Part shown: one piece after another, positions 42,279-51,100 of the stretch
How positions within the stretch are numbered: the stretch's first letter is position 1
Layout: every line of letters begins with the position of its first letter
Assembly: GCF_022478115.1 (NCBI RefSeq)
Contig: NZ_JAKGSC010000003.1
Location: 265,076-329,075, forward strand
DNA from: Tenacibaculum aquimarinum
GTDB lineage: Bacteria; Bacteroidota; Bacteroidia; Flavobacteriales; Flavobacteriaceae
Direction of reading: 5' to 3'
DNA: 64,000 bases
Notes under the pieces: model-generated
What the model was told of the DNA's origin: nothing
Seen by the model: the letters and a program-made list of their open reading frames with translations, nothing else
Database searches by the model: none
Program-made: the position numbers and the translations under genes

Positions 42279-43397
42279 TTAATTACTTGAAAAAGCTGAT
42301 TTAAAATTTGATTTATAATTTTTAAAATCATCTTTTGATTTTATTTCCTTAAAATCATCATTAGCAATGAATTTTAGATATAATTCAAAATCTTGAAGAT
42401 TAATATTACCTCCAATTGGAGCTATAAAATTACTTTTTTCATCAAGAAAAATTAAATGAGGGAAACTATTTATCCCAAAAGAATTAGCAAATTCGTAAAA
42501 TGTTAATACTTGATCCCTATATTTTATTTTTTTTTCTTTTTTTGAATTAAGAGTAGTAATAAAATTTACAGAATAATATTTCTTATTAAGATAATTTATA
42601 GCATCATTATTACTTAAGTTTTGTTTAATTAGCTTACTTACGTTATTTTTAAAATCTAAATAAATTAAAATCTTTTTTGGTTTATCGACTTGTAAATTTA
42701 TTGCTTCTTCAAGACTTAACCATTTAATTTTTTCTGAAAAAACATTCTTGTTTTTTAATTTATCTCTATTGTTTATATCTGCATTTTTATAGTTATAGTA
42801 AATATTTTCAAGTTTTGAAATACTATTTTGGGCTCTTTCTGATAATGGATATAACGTGTGTTTTGACCAATTTTTATTTTTCTCTTTAGCTTTTTTTAGT
42901 TCATTATTCCACTTGTTGACATAATTATTATATTCTTTGCGATAAGTACCTGCTTTTTTACCCCAATAAATTGTTTTAGAAGCATAGTCATTATTTTCGC
43001 TAACTTTCCTATTAAAAGAATTTTTAATATAATCACAATTTCCATTTCCTGCTTGGCATATTTTTAGGGTTAGATCTATAGTTTTTAATGATCTTTGTGC
43101 GCTTTTATTTAAATCTCCATAATGTTTATTATTATATTTCGCAGTCTCTAAATTTTTATATAATTCAGTATTTTCAGGCTCAGTATATTTTTTTTTAAAA
43201 GCTTCTATAGGATTTTCTTCTGATGTTTCTTTTGATTCGCTTTTTATTAATTTTAAAGTAGAATTAAATTCATCCATATAGTTTAATTCTTTCATAACAT
43301 GAATAAAATCAACTTCATCAATAGATTTATTTAAAATTTGACTAAAAGAACTAAAGTTAAATAGGAAGATCGTAATTAAAGTTATATTTCGTTTCAT
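42279..43397 (-). CDS. Exported protein with a thioredoxin-like C-terminal domain lacking CXXC
   Basis: The 372-residue protein has a signal peptide (ITLITIFLFNFSSFS). Residues about 230-350 read as a thioredoxin-like domain: EAINLQVDKPKKILIYLDFKN, then KYYSVNFITT and FANSFGINSFPHLIFLDEKSNFI, in which the cis-proline loop SFPHL is present. The CXXC pair expected near position 255 is missing (it reads FKNNVSKL). The middle part (residues 60-225) is Lys/Asn/Tyr-rich and has two Cys near residues 115-120 only. So a redox role is doubtful; a binding or scaffold role is more likely. It is very AT-rich and isolated, with 184 gene-free bases downstream and 154 upstream. Confidence 0.75.
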   Translation of the reverse strand: MKRNITLITIFLFNFSSFSQILNKSIDEVDFIHVMKELNYMDEFNSTLKLIKSESKETSEENPIEAFKKKYTEPENTELYKNLETAKYNNKHYGDLNKSAQRSLKTIDLTLKICQAGNGNCDYIKNSFNRKVSENNDYASKTIYWGKKAGTYRKEYNNYVNKWNNELKKAKEKNKNWSKHTLYPLSERAQNSISKLENIYYNYKNADINNRDKLKNKNVFSEKIKWLSLEEAINLQVDKPKKILIYLDFKNNVSKLIKQNLSNNDAINYLNKKYYSVNFITTLNSKKEKKIKYRDQVLTFYEFANSFGINSFPHLIFLDEKSNFIAPIGGNINLQDFELYLKFIANDDFKEIKSKDDFKNYKSNFKSAFSSN

Positions 43398-43551
43398 TTT
43401 TTAATTTTAAAAATATTATTTTTTCTTTATTCTTTTCTTCATAAATAACAGTCAATGTTTTGAGAATATTCACAGTTTTAATTGTTAATATTCAACATTA
43501 AGCGAATTTAGTGTTTTTTTTTTGAGAGAAAGGTAAGTAAACTAAATAGGG

Positions 43552-44502
43552 TTACTTAAGCAGGTAATTAAGCTGAATTGTACCATACGTATTTCCACTC
43601 GTATATTTTAAACCTTCACTTTTTTTAGTTAGATAATTTACGATATAGCCAAAATTAAAACGATTTACAGTAAACTTATAACCAATTTCAAAACCGTACC
43701 TTAAATTAACTATTTCACCTGTAACAGGATTGTTATCGGTAAAAATACTTCCTTCAAGGGTTGCGTCATAAAAGGCGTATGTAATAAACGGTTTTATAAA
43801 AAAGAAAGATTCTACTTCTCTTACAAAACTTGTGTTTTCATTATTTACAGACGTATTAAATGCAATAGAATTGATGATTTTTTGTAATGGTTCAAAACTT
43901 AAACGTGTATAAAAACCTGTAGTAATATCTGTATAAACAGAACCCAATTTAGCATTGTTTATCCAAGTTATATCAAAATAATTGCTCTTATCAGCAACTA
44001 AATGTTTATTATAATCTGCTTGAAAATTTATACCAAATGCATCCTTTATTTGATATTTCCATCCAATAGCTTCTTCAAAACCATACAAATCATGGATTGC
44101 TGTTTGTAATTCTCTACCAAACGCAGAAGGTCCAACAATACCTAATTGCACCGATGTTTTAAAAATAGTATTGCTTTTATAAGCTCTATTTATACCAAAA
44201 CTACCAAATAAATACCCTGCAAAAGGCCTGTCGTGTTCATTAATATTATAAACTAGCGCTTTATAAGGCGTGTACATATGATGGCCTAACTGAAACTCAA
44301 ATATTTTTTTTTCTATAGTTGATGAATTATTTTTAGCTAAATATCTATACGTAAAAAACATACCATTTGTATAATAACGATCTCTATTTATAGAAGTGTA
44401 TAGATCATTATCATTTATAAAACTAAATTCTTTAGCGTATTTTTCTTGAGAAAAAATGCTCATAGAAATAGTTATAAGCATGAATAAAATATTTTTTTTC
44501 AT
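43552..44502 (-). CDS. LpxR-like outer-membrane lipid A deacylase family protein
   Basis: From the ATG at 44502 the product has 316 residues. It has a signal peptide (LFMLITISMSIFSQ) and then the LpxR family start FINDNDLYTSINRDRYYTNGMFFTYRY, in which NDND and the D-R-Y-Y-T-N-G block include the likely catalytic region. The rest is beta-barrel-like. LpxR proteins are calcium-dependent lipases that remove the 3'-acyloxyacyl chain of lipid A. A barrel of this family of unknown activity is the cautious name. It is divergent from the first ppk2 gene. A longer frame to 44526 exists but its extra residues overlap the -7 box. Confidence 0.82.
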   Translation of the reverse strand: MKKNILFMLITISMSIFSQEKYAKEFSFINDNDLYTSINRDRYYTNGMFFTYRYLAKNNSSTIEKKIFEFQLGHHMYTPYKALVYNINEHDRPFAGYLFGSFGINRAYKSNTIFKTSVQLGIVGPSAFGRELQTAIHDLYGFEEAIGWKYQIKDAFGINFQADYNKHLVADKSNYFDITWINNAKLGSVYTDITTGFYTRLSFEPLQKIINSIAFNTSVNNENTSFVREVESFFFIKPFITYAFYDATLEGSIFTDNNPVTGEIVNLRYGFEIGYKFTVNRFNFGYIVNYLTKKSEGLKYTSGNTYGTIQLNYLLK

Positions 44503-44507
44503 GTTTA

Positions 44508-44515
44508 CAAATATA
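44508..44515 (-). promoter_or_regulatory. -7 element directly before the LpxR-like gene
   Basis: TATATTTG on the minus strand lies five bases before the ATG at 44502, so the leader must be very short. No TTG at the usual distance. Confidence 0.45.
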
Positions 44516-44584
44516 TATTTTATCAAGAAAATTTTATCGGTTTTGTCTTAAATATTGCTACATTAGTCGTTCTTATTTTTTAAA

Positions 44585-45442
44585 ATGAAAAAAACACCAA
44601 AACTTACTCAGCAAGATTTTAAAAGCGTTTCAACTAATGAAGAGCTAATAGCTTTAATTAAAGAAAAAAAGATTCCTTTTCAAAAAGTAGAAAAAACACT
44701 TGAATATGAAAGTGAATTGAAAAAACTACAAATAGAGCTTGTAAAGTTACAACAATGGGTTTCTAAAACAAATAAGAGAGTTGCTGTAATTTTTGAAGGA
44801 AGAGATGCTGCAGGAAAAGGTGGAAACATAAGGCGTTTTATGGAGCACTTAAATCCACGTTCTATGCGTTTGGTGGCTTTAAATAAACCTACGGAAGTAG
44901 AAAAAGGACAATGGTATTTTCAGCGTTACATAAAAGAATTACCAAACCCAGGAGAGGTAGTTTTTTTTGATAGAAGTTGGTATAATAGAGCGGTTGTAGA
45001 ACCTGTTATGGGGTTTTGTACAGAGCAAGAATATAAAGAGTTTTTAGTACAAGTTCCAGAATTTGAACACATGTTGTATGAAGATGGAGTAGTGGTTATA
45101 AAGTTTTGGTTGTCAATATCTAAAGAAGAACAAGTAAAGAGGTTTGATGCAAGAAATGAGAACCCTTTAAAAAGATGGAAATTTAGTCCCGTAGATAAAA
45201 AAGGGCAGGAATTATGGGAAAGATATACGCATTATAAAGAAGAAATGTTTAGTAAAACTCATACTACTTATTGTCCTTGGGTTATTATAAAAACAAATGA
45301 TAAAAAAGAAGCTCGTTTAGAGGCTATGCGTTATGTGCTTTCTAAATTTAATTATGAAGGTAAAGAAGGTGCGGCTACTACTTTAAACCCAGATCCTAAT
45401 GTAGTAATGCGTTATTATCGTTCAATACATCAATTAGATTAA
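44585..45442 (+). CDS. ppk2: Polyphosphate kinase 2 (first of two)
   Basis: The 285-residue protein matches PPK2: Walker A FEGRDAAGKGG near residues 75-85, lid and Walker B region VVFFDRSWYNRAVVEPVMG, and the catalytic Arg/Lys-rich lid with SKEEQVKRF and NPLKRWKFSPVDKKGQELW. PPK2 enzymes use polyphosphate to phosphorylate nucleotides (ADP/GDP or NMPs). It has a longer N-terminal region than the second copy. The second ppk2 gene follows after 1 base, so both are one transcript. Roles could be complementary (nucleoside mono- versus diphosphate). Confidence 0.93.
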   Translation: MKKTPKLTQQDFKSVSTNEELIALIKEKKIPFQKVEKTLEYESELKKLQIELVKLQQWVSKTNKRVAVIFEGRDAAGKGGNIRRFMEHLNPRSMRLVALNKPTEVEKGQWYFQRYIKELPNPGEVVFFDRSWYNRAVVEPVMGFCTEQEYKEFLVQVPEFEHMLYEDGVVVIKFWLSISKEEQVKRFDARNENPLKRWKFSPVDKKGQELWERYTHYKEEMFSKTHTTYCPWVIIKTNDKKEARLEAMRYVLSKFNYEGKEGAATTLNPDPNVVMRYYRSIHQLD

Positions 45443-45443
45443 T

Positions 45444-46229
45444 ATGGAAAGAGAATTTACAGCAAAAGAAATAGAGAAACTTAATTCTACAAAAGGTTTA
45501 AAATCCGTTCTTTCTAAAGAGCCATTAAATTATGAGCGTGCCATTAGGTATGTAAATTATGAGCAGAAATTAAAGAAGCTACAATTAGAGATTATTAAAT
45601 TACAAACTTGGGCAATTAACAAAAATGAGCGTATTATAGTAGTTTTTGAAGGAAGAGATGCTGCAGGAAAAGGTGGTGCTATTAGAAGGGTTACTGAAAG
45701 AATTAATCCTAGACATATGCGCATTGTTGCCTTACCAAAACCTAATGAAGATCAAAAAAGCCAATGGTATTTTCAACGTTATGTAGAGCAATTACCAAAA
45801 GCAGGAGAAATGGTTTTCTTTGATAGAAGTTGGTATAATAGAGCAGTAGTAGAACCTGTTATGGGGTTTTGTACGCAAGAAGAATATAACATTTTCATGA
45901 ATCAGGTTAATGATTTTGAAAGAATGATTTTAGAGTCAGGTATTCGCTTGGTTAAAATTTATATGTCTATTTCTAAAAAAGAGCAAGCAAAACGATTTTT
46001 AGATATTAAAAACAATCCATTAAAACAATGGAAAATGACTCCTGTAGATGATAAAGCACAAGAACTTTGGGACGATTATACGGCTTACAAAAAGGCAATG
46101 TTTTCTAAAACAAATACAGCCGTTTCTCCTTGGAAAGTAATTAGAGCAAATCGTAAAACGGAAGCTAGAGTTAATGTAATAAATCACATTTTAAAAAGCA
46201 TTCCTTACGATAAAAATACAGTTGTTTAA
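45444..46229 (+). CDS. ppk2: Polyphosphate kinase 2 (second of two)
   Basis: The 261-residue protein is a close paralogue of the previous one: FEGRDAAGKGGAIRRVTERINPRH, VFFDRSWYNRAVVEPVMGFC, and NPLKQWKMTPVDDKAQELW. The N-terminal region differs and has RAIRYVNYEQKLKKLQLEIIKLQ. The Walker motifs and FDRSWYNRA are intact in both, so both are probably active. The Smr gene follows after 3 bases. Tandem ppk2 pairs are unusual enough to note. Confidence 0.93.
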   Translation: MEREFTAKEIEKLNSTKGLKSVLSKEPLNYERAIRYVNYEQKLKKLQLEIIKLQTWAINKNERIIVVFEGRDAAGKGGAIRRVTERINPRHMRIVALPKPNEDQKSQWYFQRYVEQLPKAGEMVFFDRSWYNRAVVEPVMGFCTQEEYNIFMNQVNDFERMILESGIRLVKIYMSISKKEQAKRFLDIKNNPLKQWKMTPVDDKAQELWDDYTAYKKAMFSKTNTAVSPWKVIRANRKTEARVNVINHILKSIPYDKNTVV

Positions 46230-46232
46230 ATA

Positions 46233-46760
46233 ATGCATTTACAAGTTGGTAATAAAGTAGCGGTTTTAGATGATGTTATAAGAGGTGTTGTTGTTGGTGT
46301 TTCAAATGATGATATTTCTATTGAAGCAGAAGGAATGACCTTTGTTTTTAAAGCATTTGAACTCGTTAAAATTGAAGAAGAACAATACGAATTGTCTAAA
46401 TATTCTGATATTAATAATCAGTTATTAAAGGAAAAGAACATTCCAAAGATAAAGAAAGTTTCTGCCTTCAAAAAAACGAAGAATAATACTGTAATGGAAG
46501 TAGATCTTCATATAGAAAAACTACTAAAAAATGCTAGAGGAATGGATAATTTCGACATTCTTAATTATCAAATAAAAACAGCAACTCACAAATTAGAATA
46601 CTGTATTCAAAAGAGAATTCCCAGGTTAATATTTATTCATGGAGTAGGAGAAGGTGTTTTAAAAACAGAGTTACAATACTTGCTTAATAAATACCCTGTT
46701 CGTTATCAAGACGCTTCTTATAGAGAATATGGTTTAGGAGCAACGGAAGTTGTTATTTAG
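46233..46760 (+). CDS. Smr domain protein (MutS2-like C-terminal domain)
   Basis: The 175-residue protein has a small N-terminal beta module (KVAVLDDVIRGVVVGVSND..., about residues 1-55), a charged linker, and a C-terminal Smr domain (about 88-175): VMEVDLHIEKLL, IHGVGEGVLKTELQYLLNKY and YGLGATEVVI. Smr domains have nicking or RNA-cleaving activity in some proteins. It is the third gene of the ppk2 group with a 3-base gap; the N-terminal module resembles the DUF2027-type seen with Smr in Bacteroidota. Confidence 0.88.
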   Translation: MHLQVGNKVAVLDDVIRGVVVGVSNDDISIEAEGMTFVFKAFELVKIEEEQYELSKYSDINNQLLKEKNIPKIKKVSAFKKTKNNTVMEVDLHIEKLLKNARGMDNFDILNYQIKTATHKLEYCIQKRIPRLIFIHGVGEGVLKTELQYLLNKYPVRYQDASYREYGLGATEVVI

Positions 46761-46763
46761 TCT

Positions 46764-46771
46764 TACTTTTG
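46764..46771 (+). promoter_or_regulatory. -7 element abutting the cysteine desulfurase start codon
   Basis: TACTTTTG ends four bases before the ATG at 46776, inside the short gap after the Smr gene. A leaderless start is suggested. No clear TTG at -33. Confidence 0.5.
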
Positions 46772-46775
46772 CAGG

Positions 46776-47918
46776 ATGAAAACTATTTTTCTAGACAACG
46801 CATCAACAACTCCAATGTATTCAGAAGTTATTTCTGTAATGCAACAATCTATGCAAGAGAATTTTGGAAATCCATCTTCTACGCATCAGTTTGGGCGAAA
46901 AGCAAAATCATCTATAGAAAATGCGCGTAAAAATATTGCGAAGCATTTTAATATTTCGTCAAGTCAATTAGTTTTTACCGCAGGCGGAACAGAAGCAGAT
47001 AACTTAATTTTAATAAACGCTGTTGCTAATTTAGAAGTTACCAGAATTATAACAACTAAAATTGAACATCATGCAGTTTTACATACAGTTGAGCATCTTC
47101 AAAAGGAAAATAATATAAAAGTTTTATTTGTTAATGTTGATGAGTTTGGTACTGTAGATTTAAATCATTTAGAAGAATTATTAGCAAGTTCTCCAGAAAA
47201 AACTTTGGTGAGTTTAATGATGGTGAATAACGAAATTGGAAATATTTTACCTGTTGATGAAGTTTCTGAGATTTGTAAAAAATACAATGCTTTTTTTCAT
47301 TCCGATACTGTACAAGCAATTGGACATTACAAAATTGATTTACAAAAAACGCCTATTGATTTTATAACAGCAAGTGCCCATAAATTTCATGGACCAAAAG
47401 GAGTTGGGTTTATGTATTTTAAAAAAGGCTTAGGAATTAAGCCGATGTTACATGGAGGAGAACAGGAAAAAGGAGCAAGGTCTAGTACAGAAAATGTACA
47501 TGCTATTTTAGGAATGGATAAAGCTTTAGAAATTGGGATTTCTAACTTAGACGCAGATTCAAAATACATTTCTGATTTAAAAGAATATTTTATTGCCGAA
47601 TTAAAAATACTTTCTGATAAAATAACATTTAATGGATTGTCTTTAGATTTAGTAAAAAGTAGTTACACCATTTTAAATGTTCGTTTTCCAGTAGAAAATA
47701 AAATGTTCTTGTTTAATTTAGATTTGGCTGGAATTGCAGTTTCTGGAGGTTCGGCTTGTCAAAGTGGAAGCAATAAAGGTTCTCATGTCCTCCAAGCTTT
47801 TTTAGCTGATGAAGATGCCAAAAAGACTTCGGTGCGTTTTTCTTTTTCAAAATTTACTACAAAAGCAGATCTAGAATACTGCATTCAAAAACTTAAATTG
47901 ATCTTAAAGATTGATTAA
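46776..47918 (+). CDS. Cysteine desulfurase (NifS/IscS family)
   Basis: The 380-residue protein has the class V signature: LDNASTTPMYSEV at the start, FTAGGTEADNLI, the PLP lysine in TASAHKFHGPKGVGF, and the active-site loop GGSACQSGSNKGSHVL with the reactive cysteine. It mobilises sulfur from cysteine for Fe-S clusters or other thio-cofactors. Length and the short loop favour IscS/NifS-like over SufS. It could be a sulfur donor for FdhD at 3.4 kb, but that is speculative. It follows the Smr gene by 15 bases and has its own promoter box. Confidence 0.93.
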   Translation: MKTIFLDNASTTPMYSEVISVMQQSMQENFGNPSSTHQFGRKAKSSIENARKNIAKHFNISSSQLVFTAGGTEADNLILINAVANLEVTRIITTKIEHHAVLHTVEHLQKENNIKVLFVNVDEFGTVDLNHLEELLASSPEKTLVSLMMVNNEIGNILPVDEVSEICKKYNAFFHSDTVQAIGHYKIDLQKTPIDFITASAHKFHGPKGVGFMYFKKGLGIKPMLHGGEQEKGARSSTENVHAILGMDKALEIGISNLDADSKYISDLKEYFIAELKILSDKITFNGLSLDLVKSSYTILNVRFPVENKMFLFNLDLAGIAVSGGSACQSGSNKGSHVLQAFLADEDAKKTSVRFSFSKFTTKADLEYCIQKLKLILKID

Positions 47919-48100
47919 CTTTTACTATTCTGAATTAATTATTGGTTTTAGCCTTTAAATTCACTTTTAAGCGTGTTTTGTTGTTTTAAAAGTAAAATAC
48001 TTGTTGTGGATTTAATATTGCGTTAAAAGGACTTTAATACACGTTAAAATTATTTGTATTTCTTATTGTTAAGTTGTTTTTATATAAGTATTCTTTATAT
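47919..48100. other. Gene-free stretch after the desulfurase gene
   Basis: About 180 AT-rich bases between the desulfurase stop and the hairpin at 48107. I see no ORF, repeat or promoter that I would support. Confidence 0.4.
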
Positions 48101-48133
48101 AAAAAAAATCCTGCAAGGGTGCAGGATTTTTCA
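48101..48133. terminator. Bidirectional terminator between cysteine desulfurase and the type IX secreted protein
   Basis: AATCCTGCA (48107-48115) pairs with TGCAGGATT (48120-48128) around AGGG. Eight T follow on the minus strand and a T-rich tail on the plus strand, so it can terminate both converging transcripts. Confidence 0.9.
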
Positions 48134-48153
48134 ATTTTAAGGGTATTTATTAA

Positions 48154-51100
48154 TTATCGAATAATTAATTTCTTTGATACTTTTCCTTTGTCTGTTTTTA
48201 GATTTAAAAGATAAACAGCTGTAGAAAGGTTATTTGTTTTTAGTCTTGTTTCGTTAGTTTCATGAGACACATTATTCCAATTCATAACTTTTTGACCAAG
48301 TAAATTGTATAGTTCTACTTTTTCAATTTCTAAAGATTCTAATGTTTTAATAACAATTTCTTTTGTGTTTTCTGCATAGTAAATTGTTGTGTCATTTATA
48401 ATCTCATCAGCATCATTAAGTACAGCTCCTCTTTCCATAAATGTTATAAAAAACCTGTCAGTATATGTTCCAATTGGTAGTGTTAATTCTGTTGGGTTTG
48501 TTAATGTATAAGAAATTTCTTCTACAGCATCATAAAGATATACGGTGTAATCAATATTTCTTTTTCCGTCAACCATAAATTTTACAGGTTTATCTTCATA
48601 AATTACTACATCTATTGGTACTTGTAATTCTTCTGTAAGTTCTTGTACACCGGCAATTAAATAGCGATTATTGTCGCCAGGAAATTTCCAGTAAGTTTCT
48701 GTGTATTGAGAATCGTACATTGGGCTATCGTGTCCGTATTCATTAGCAAAAGACAATCCGTTTTGAAAAGAGATTCCTAATTGCCTATGCATATCTACAT
48801 TGTTTATGTTGTTGTGTTCAAAACCTATGCGTAGTAGCGGAAAGCTATTCTGTAAACTTCTATTTTGATTGCCTTTTGTAACTTCTTTTCCGCTTGTTCC
48901 TCTTCCTAAAAAGTGTGAATCATCACTGTTGTTGCTTGCATCATCGTCATCTAAATAATCACCAGACTCTAAACCTGTAATTGTTTCATTTTGATAAACT
49001 CGTTGCCAATTAGAGAATGTTAAGTTTCTAGTTTCACTTGTGTTACCTGCGTCACCATATTCGTCTGAAGTAAATAAAAATCCTTGTCCCACAGGAATAT
49101 ACCTTCCAGGAATGTGGTAAGAATATCCAGATCCTGTTGCTGAATTTTCTCCAGCAGTATTAGCACCATAAACACCCATGTCGTAATTTCTTGAAGCATA
49201 ACCACCTCGATAACCAGATTGTGTATGGCCTTCAGTAACTGATGATGTAGAAGCTTCTCCTACATGTTGCCAGAAATAAAGGGTACCATCTTTTATTATA
49301 TCTTCATTGTCATAAATAAATTGAGATGCATCCATACTAGAAGGATAAGGATTTCCTACAATATGATTTCCGTTTTCTACAATTTCTTCTAATGCTGTTG
49401 GATTGTTACCGGGTGATACAGAAGATACAATATCTCCACTGTTAGGTTTCCCAACAAACGTAAATGTTTGTCCGTTTGGGTTTCCAGAGCCTTTCATTAA
49501 ATATCCAGATCCAACAGGTATATCTCCATTACTTCCTCTATGAACAAAACCTCCGTTGTCAACTCCATTCATGTAGGTATATATCCAATAATTAGATATT
49601 GTTGCAGCAAGTACATCCGTTCCAGGAGCTCCATCATAAGAACCAGTAAAAGTTAGTGGTTCAATATTGTTAGTTGCAGTAGTTAGAGAATCATTCATTA
49701 CTTCTCCAACTTTATATACAAAGTCATTATTGTCTGCAGCTACAGGAGAAGACCAATATGTGTATCTATAAATACTGTTTGGACTTTTTATAGCTGAAGC
49801 TTGATTAACAAAGATGTTACCGTTACCAGAATTAGTATTTGCACCTTTTTTGGTTTGAATTATTTGCCCAGTTTTTTTAAATTCAACAAAAGCTGGATTA
49901 GTATCTGCTAAGCCGTTGTCTGTAAAATTATCTGATAAAATAATATCACCTAAGTTATTTAGGTTGTTAGTTATAACAGAGTAAGTCCCGTTTAAGGTTA
50001 GTGTTCTGTTTGCATTTACAATTAGATTTCTAGAATTTAAAACAGAAGATCTTGTATAGTCTGAATCGATTTCAACATTTCTGGATTTATCTGGTGTTCC
50101 GTTAGTAAAAGTGTTGCTGCTTAGTGTGTTTCCTGTATAGTGAACTCCTAAATAAACATTTGCATTTGTATTGGATGCAAGTGTAACTTCAGTAATTATT
50201 GGGTCGTACTCAGAACGTAGTTGTATTGGTGATAGCTCGTTAGTTACATTAGCATCTATTGTTTCATCTACAAAAGCTGTCCATTGTGTTGCATCAAAAT
50301 CTGTAGTTACATTTATTACGTCATCATGTCTAACATATGAAGTTGTGTTAGAAAAAGAATGTCCACTTTCATATCTGTTTTTCCAAGTGGAAGTTCCGTC
50401 TATAAAACCTTTGTAATGTGTTAGTAAAATTATGTCATTTCCTCCAGTAAAGCTTGTCATTTCGCTATCAATTATCTCTATTGCGCTAGAATTTACAGGT
50501 AAAGTATTGTTTCTTTTAACTATTACAGATTGTCCTGGCGCAATATCTTGATTTACAAAAAGAGCATCGTAAGGTGTTATGTTAGGTAAGGCATCGTTTA
50601 AACCTCCAACTGCTTGATTTAAATAAAATGCTAATTTTAATGTACCTGCTAATATAGGGTTACTTGCGTGTATATTGGTTACTTCAATATATCTATTATT
50701 TCCGTTTTGATATATTTGAGTAATTATTGGTATTCCAGATATATGGGCATCTCTATAATCTACATCGCCAACGGTTAATGCATCTGTATCTATGTCGGGG
50801 AAATTATCATATTGAGTATCATCAAAATTACCGTTTTCATCTAAATAAAAATCTGTAATTTCTAAGCTATTAATAAAACCATTATTTCCAACAGCGTTAT
50901 TTGTCATTCCATCATTATCAGAATCGTTTAAGTCTACAGTATGGGCTTCGTCTATATCAAATAAATTATCATCATCAGAATCTACATCTACATAATCAGC
51001 TCCATCGGAATTACCATCTGTGTTTTCGGCAATTAAGCCAATGGATAAATCTCTATCAGCGCTTGAAGTATCTGCGTCATATGCATCATCTAAACCATCA

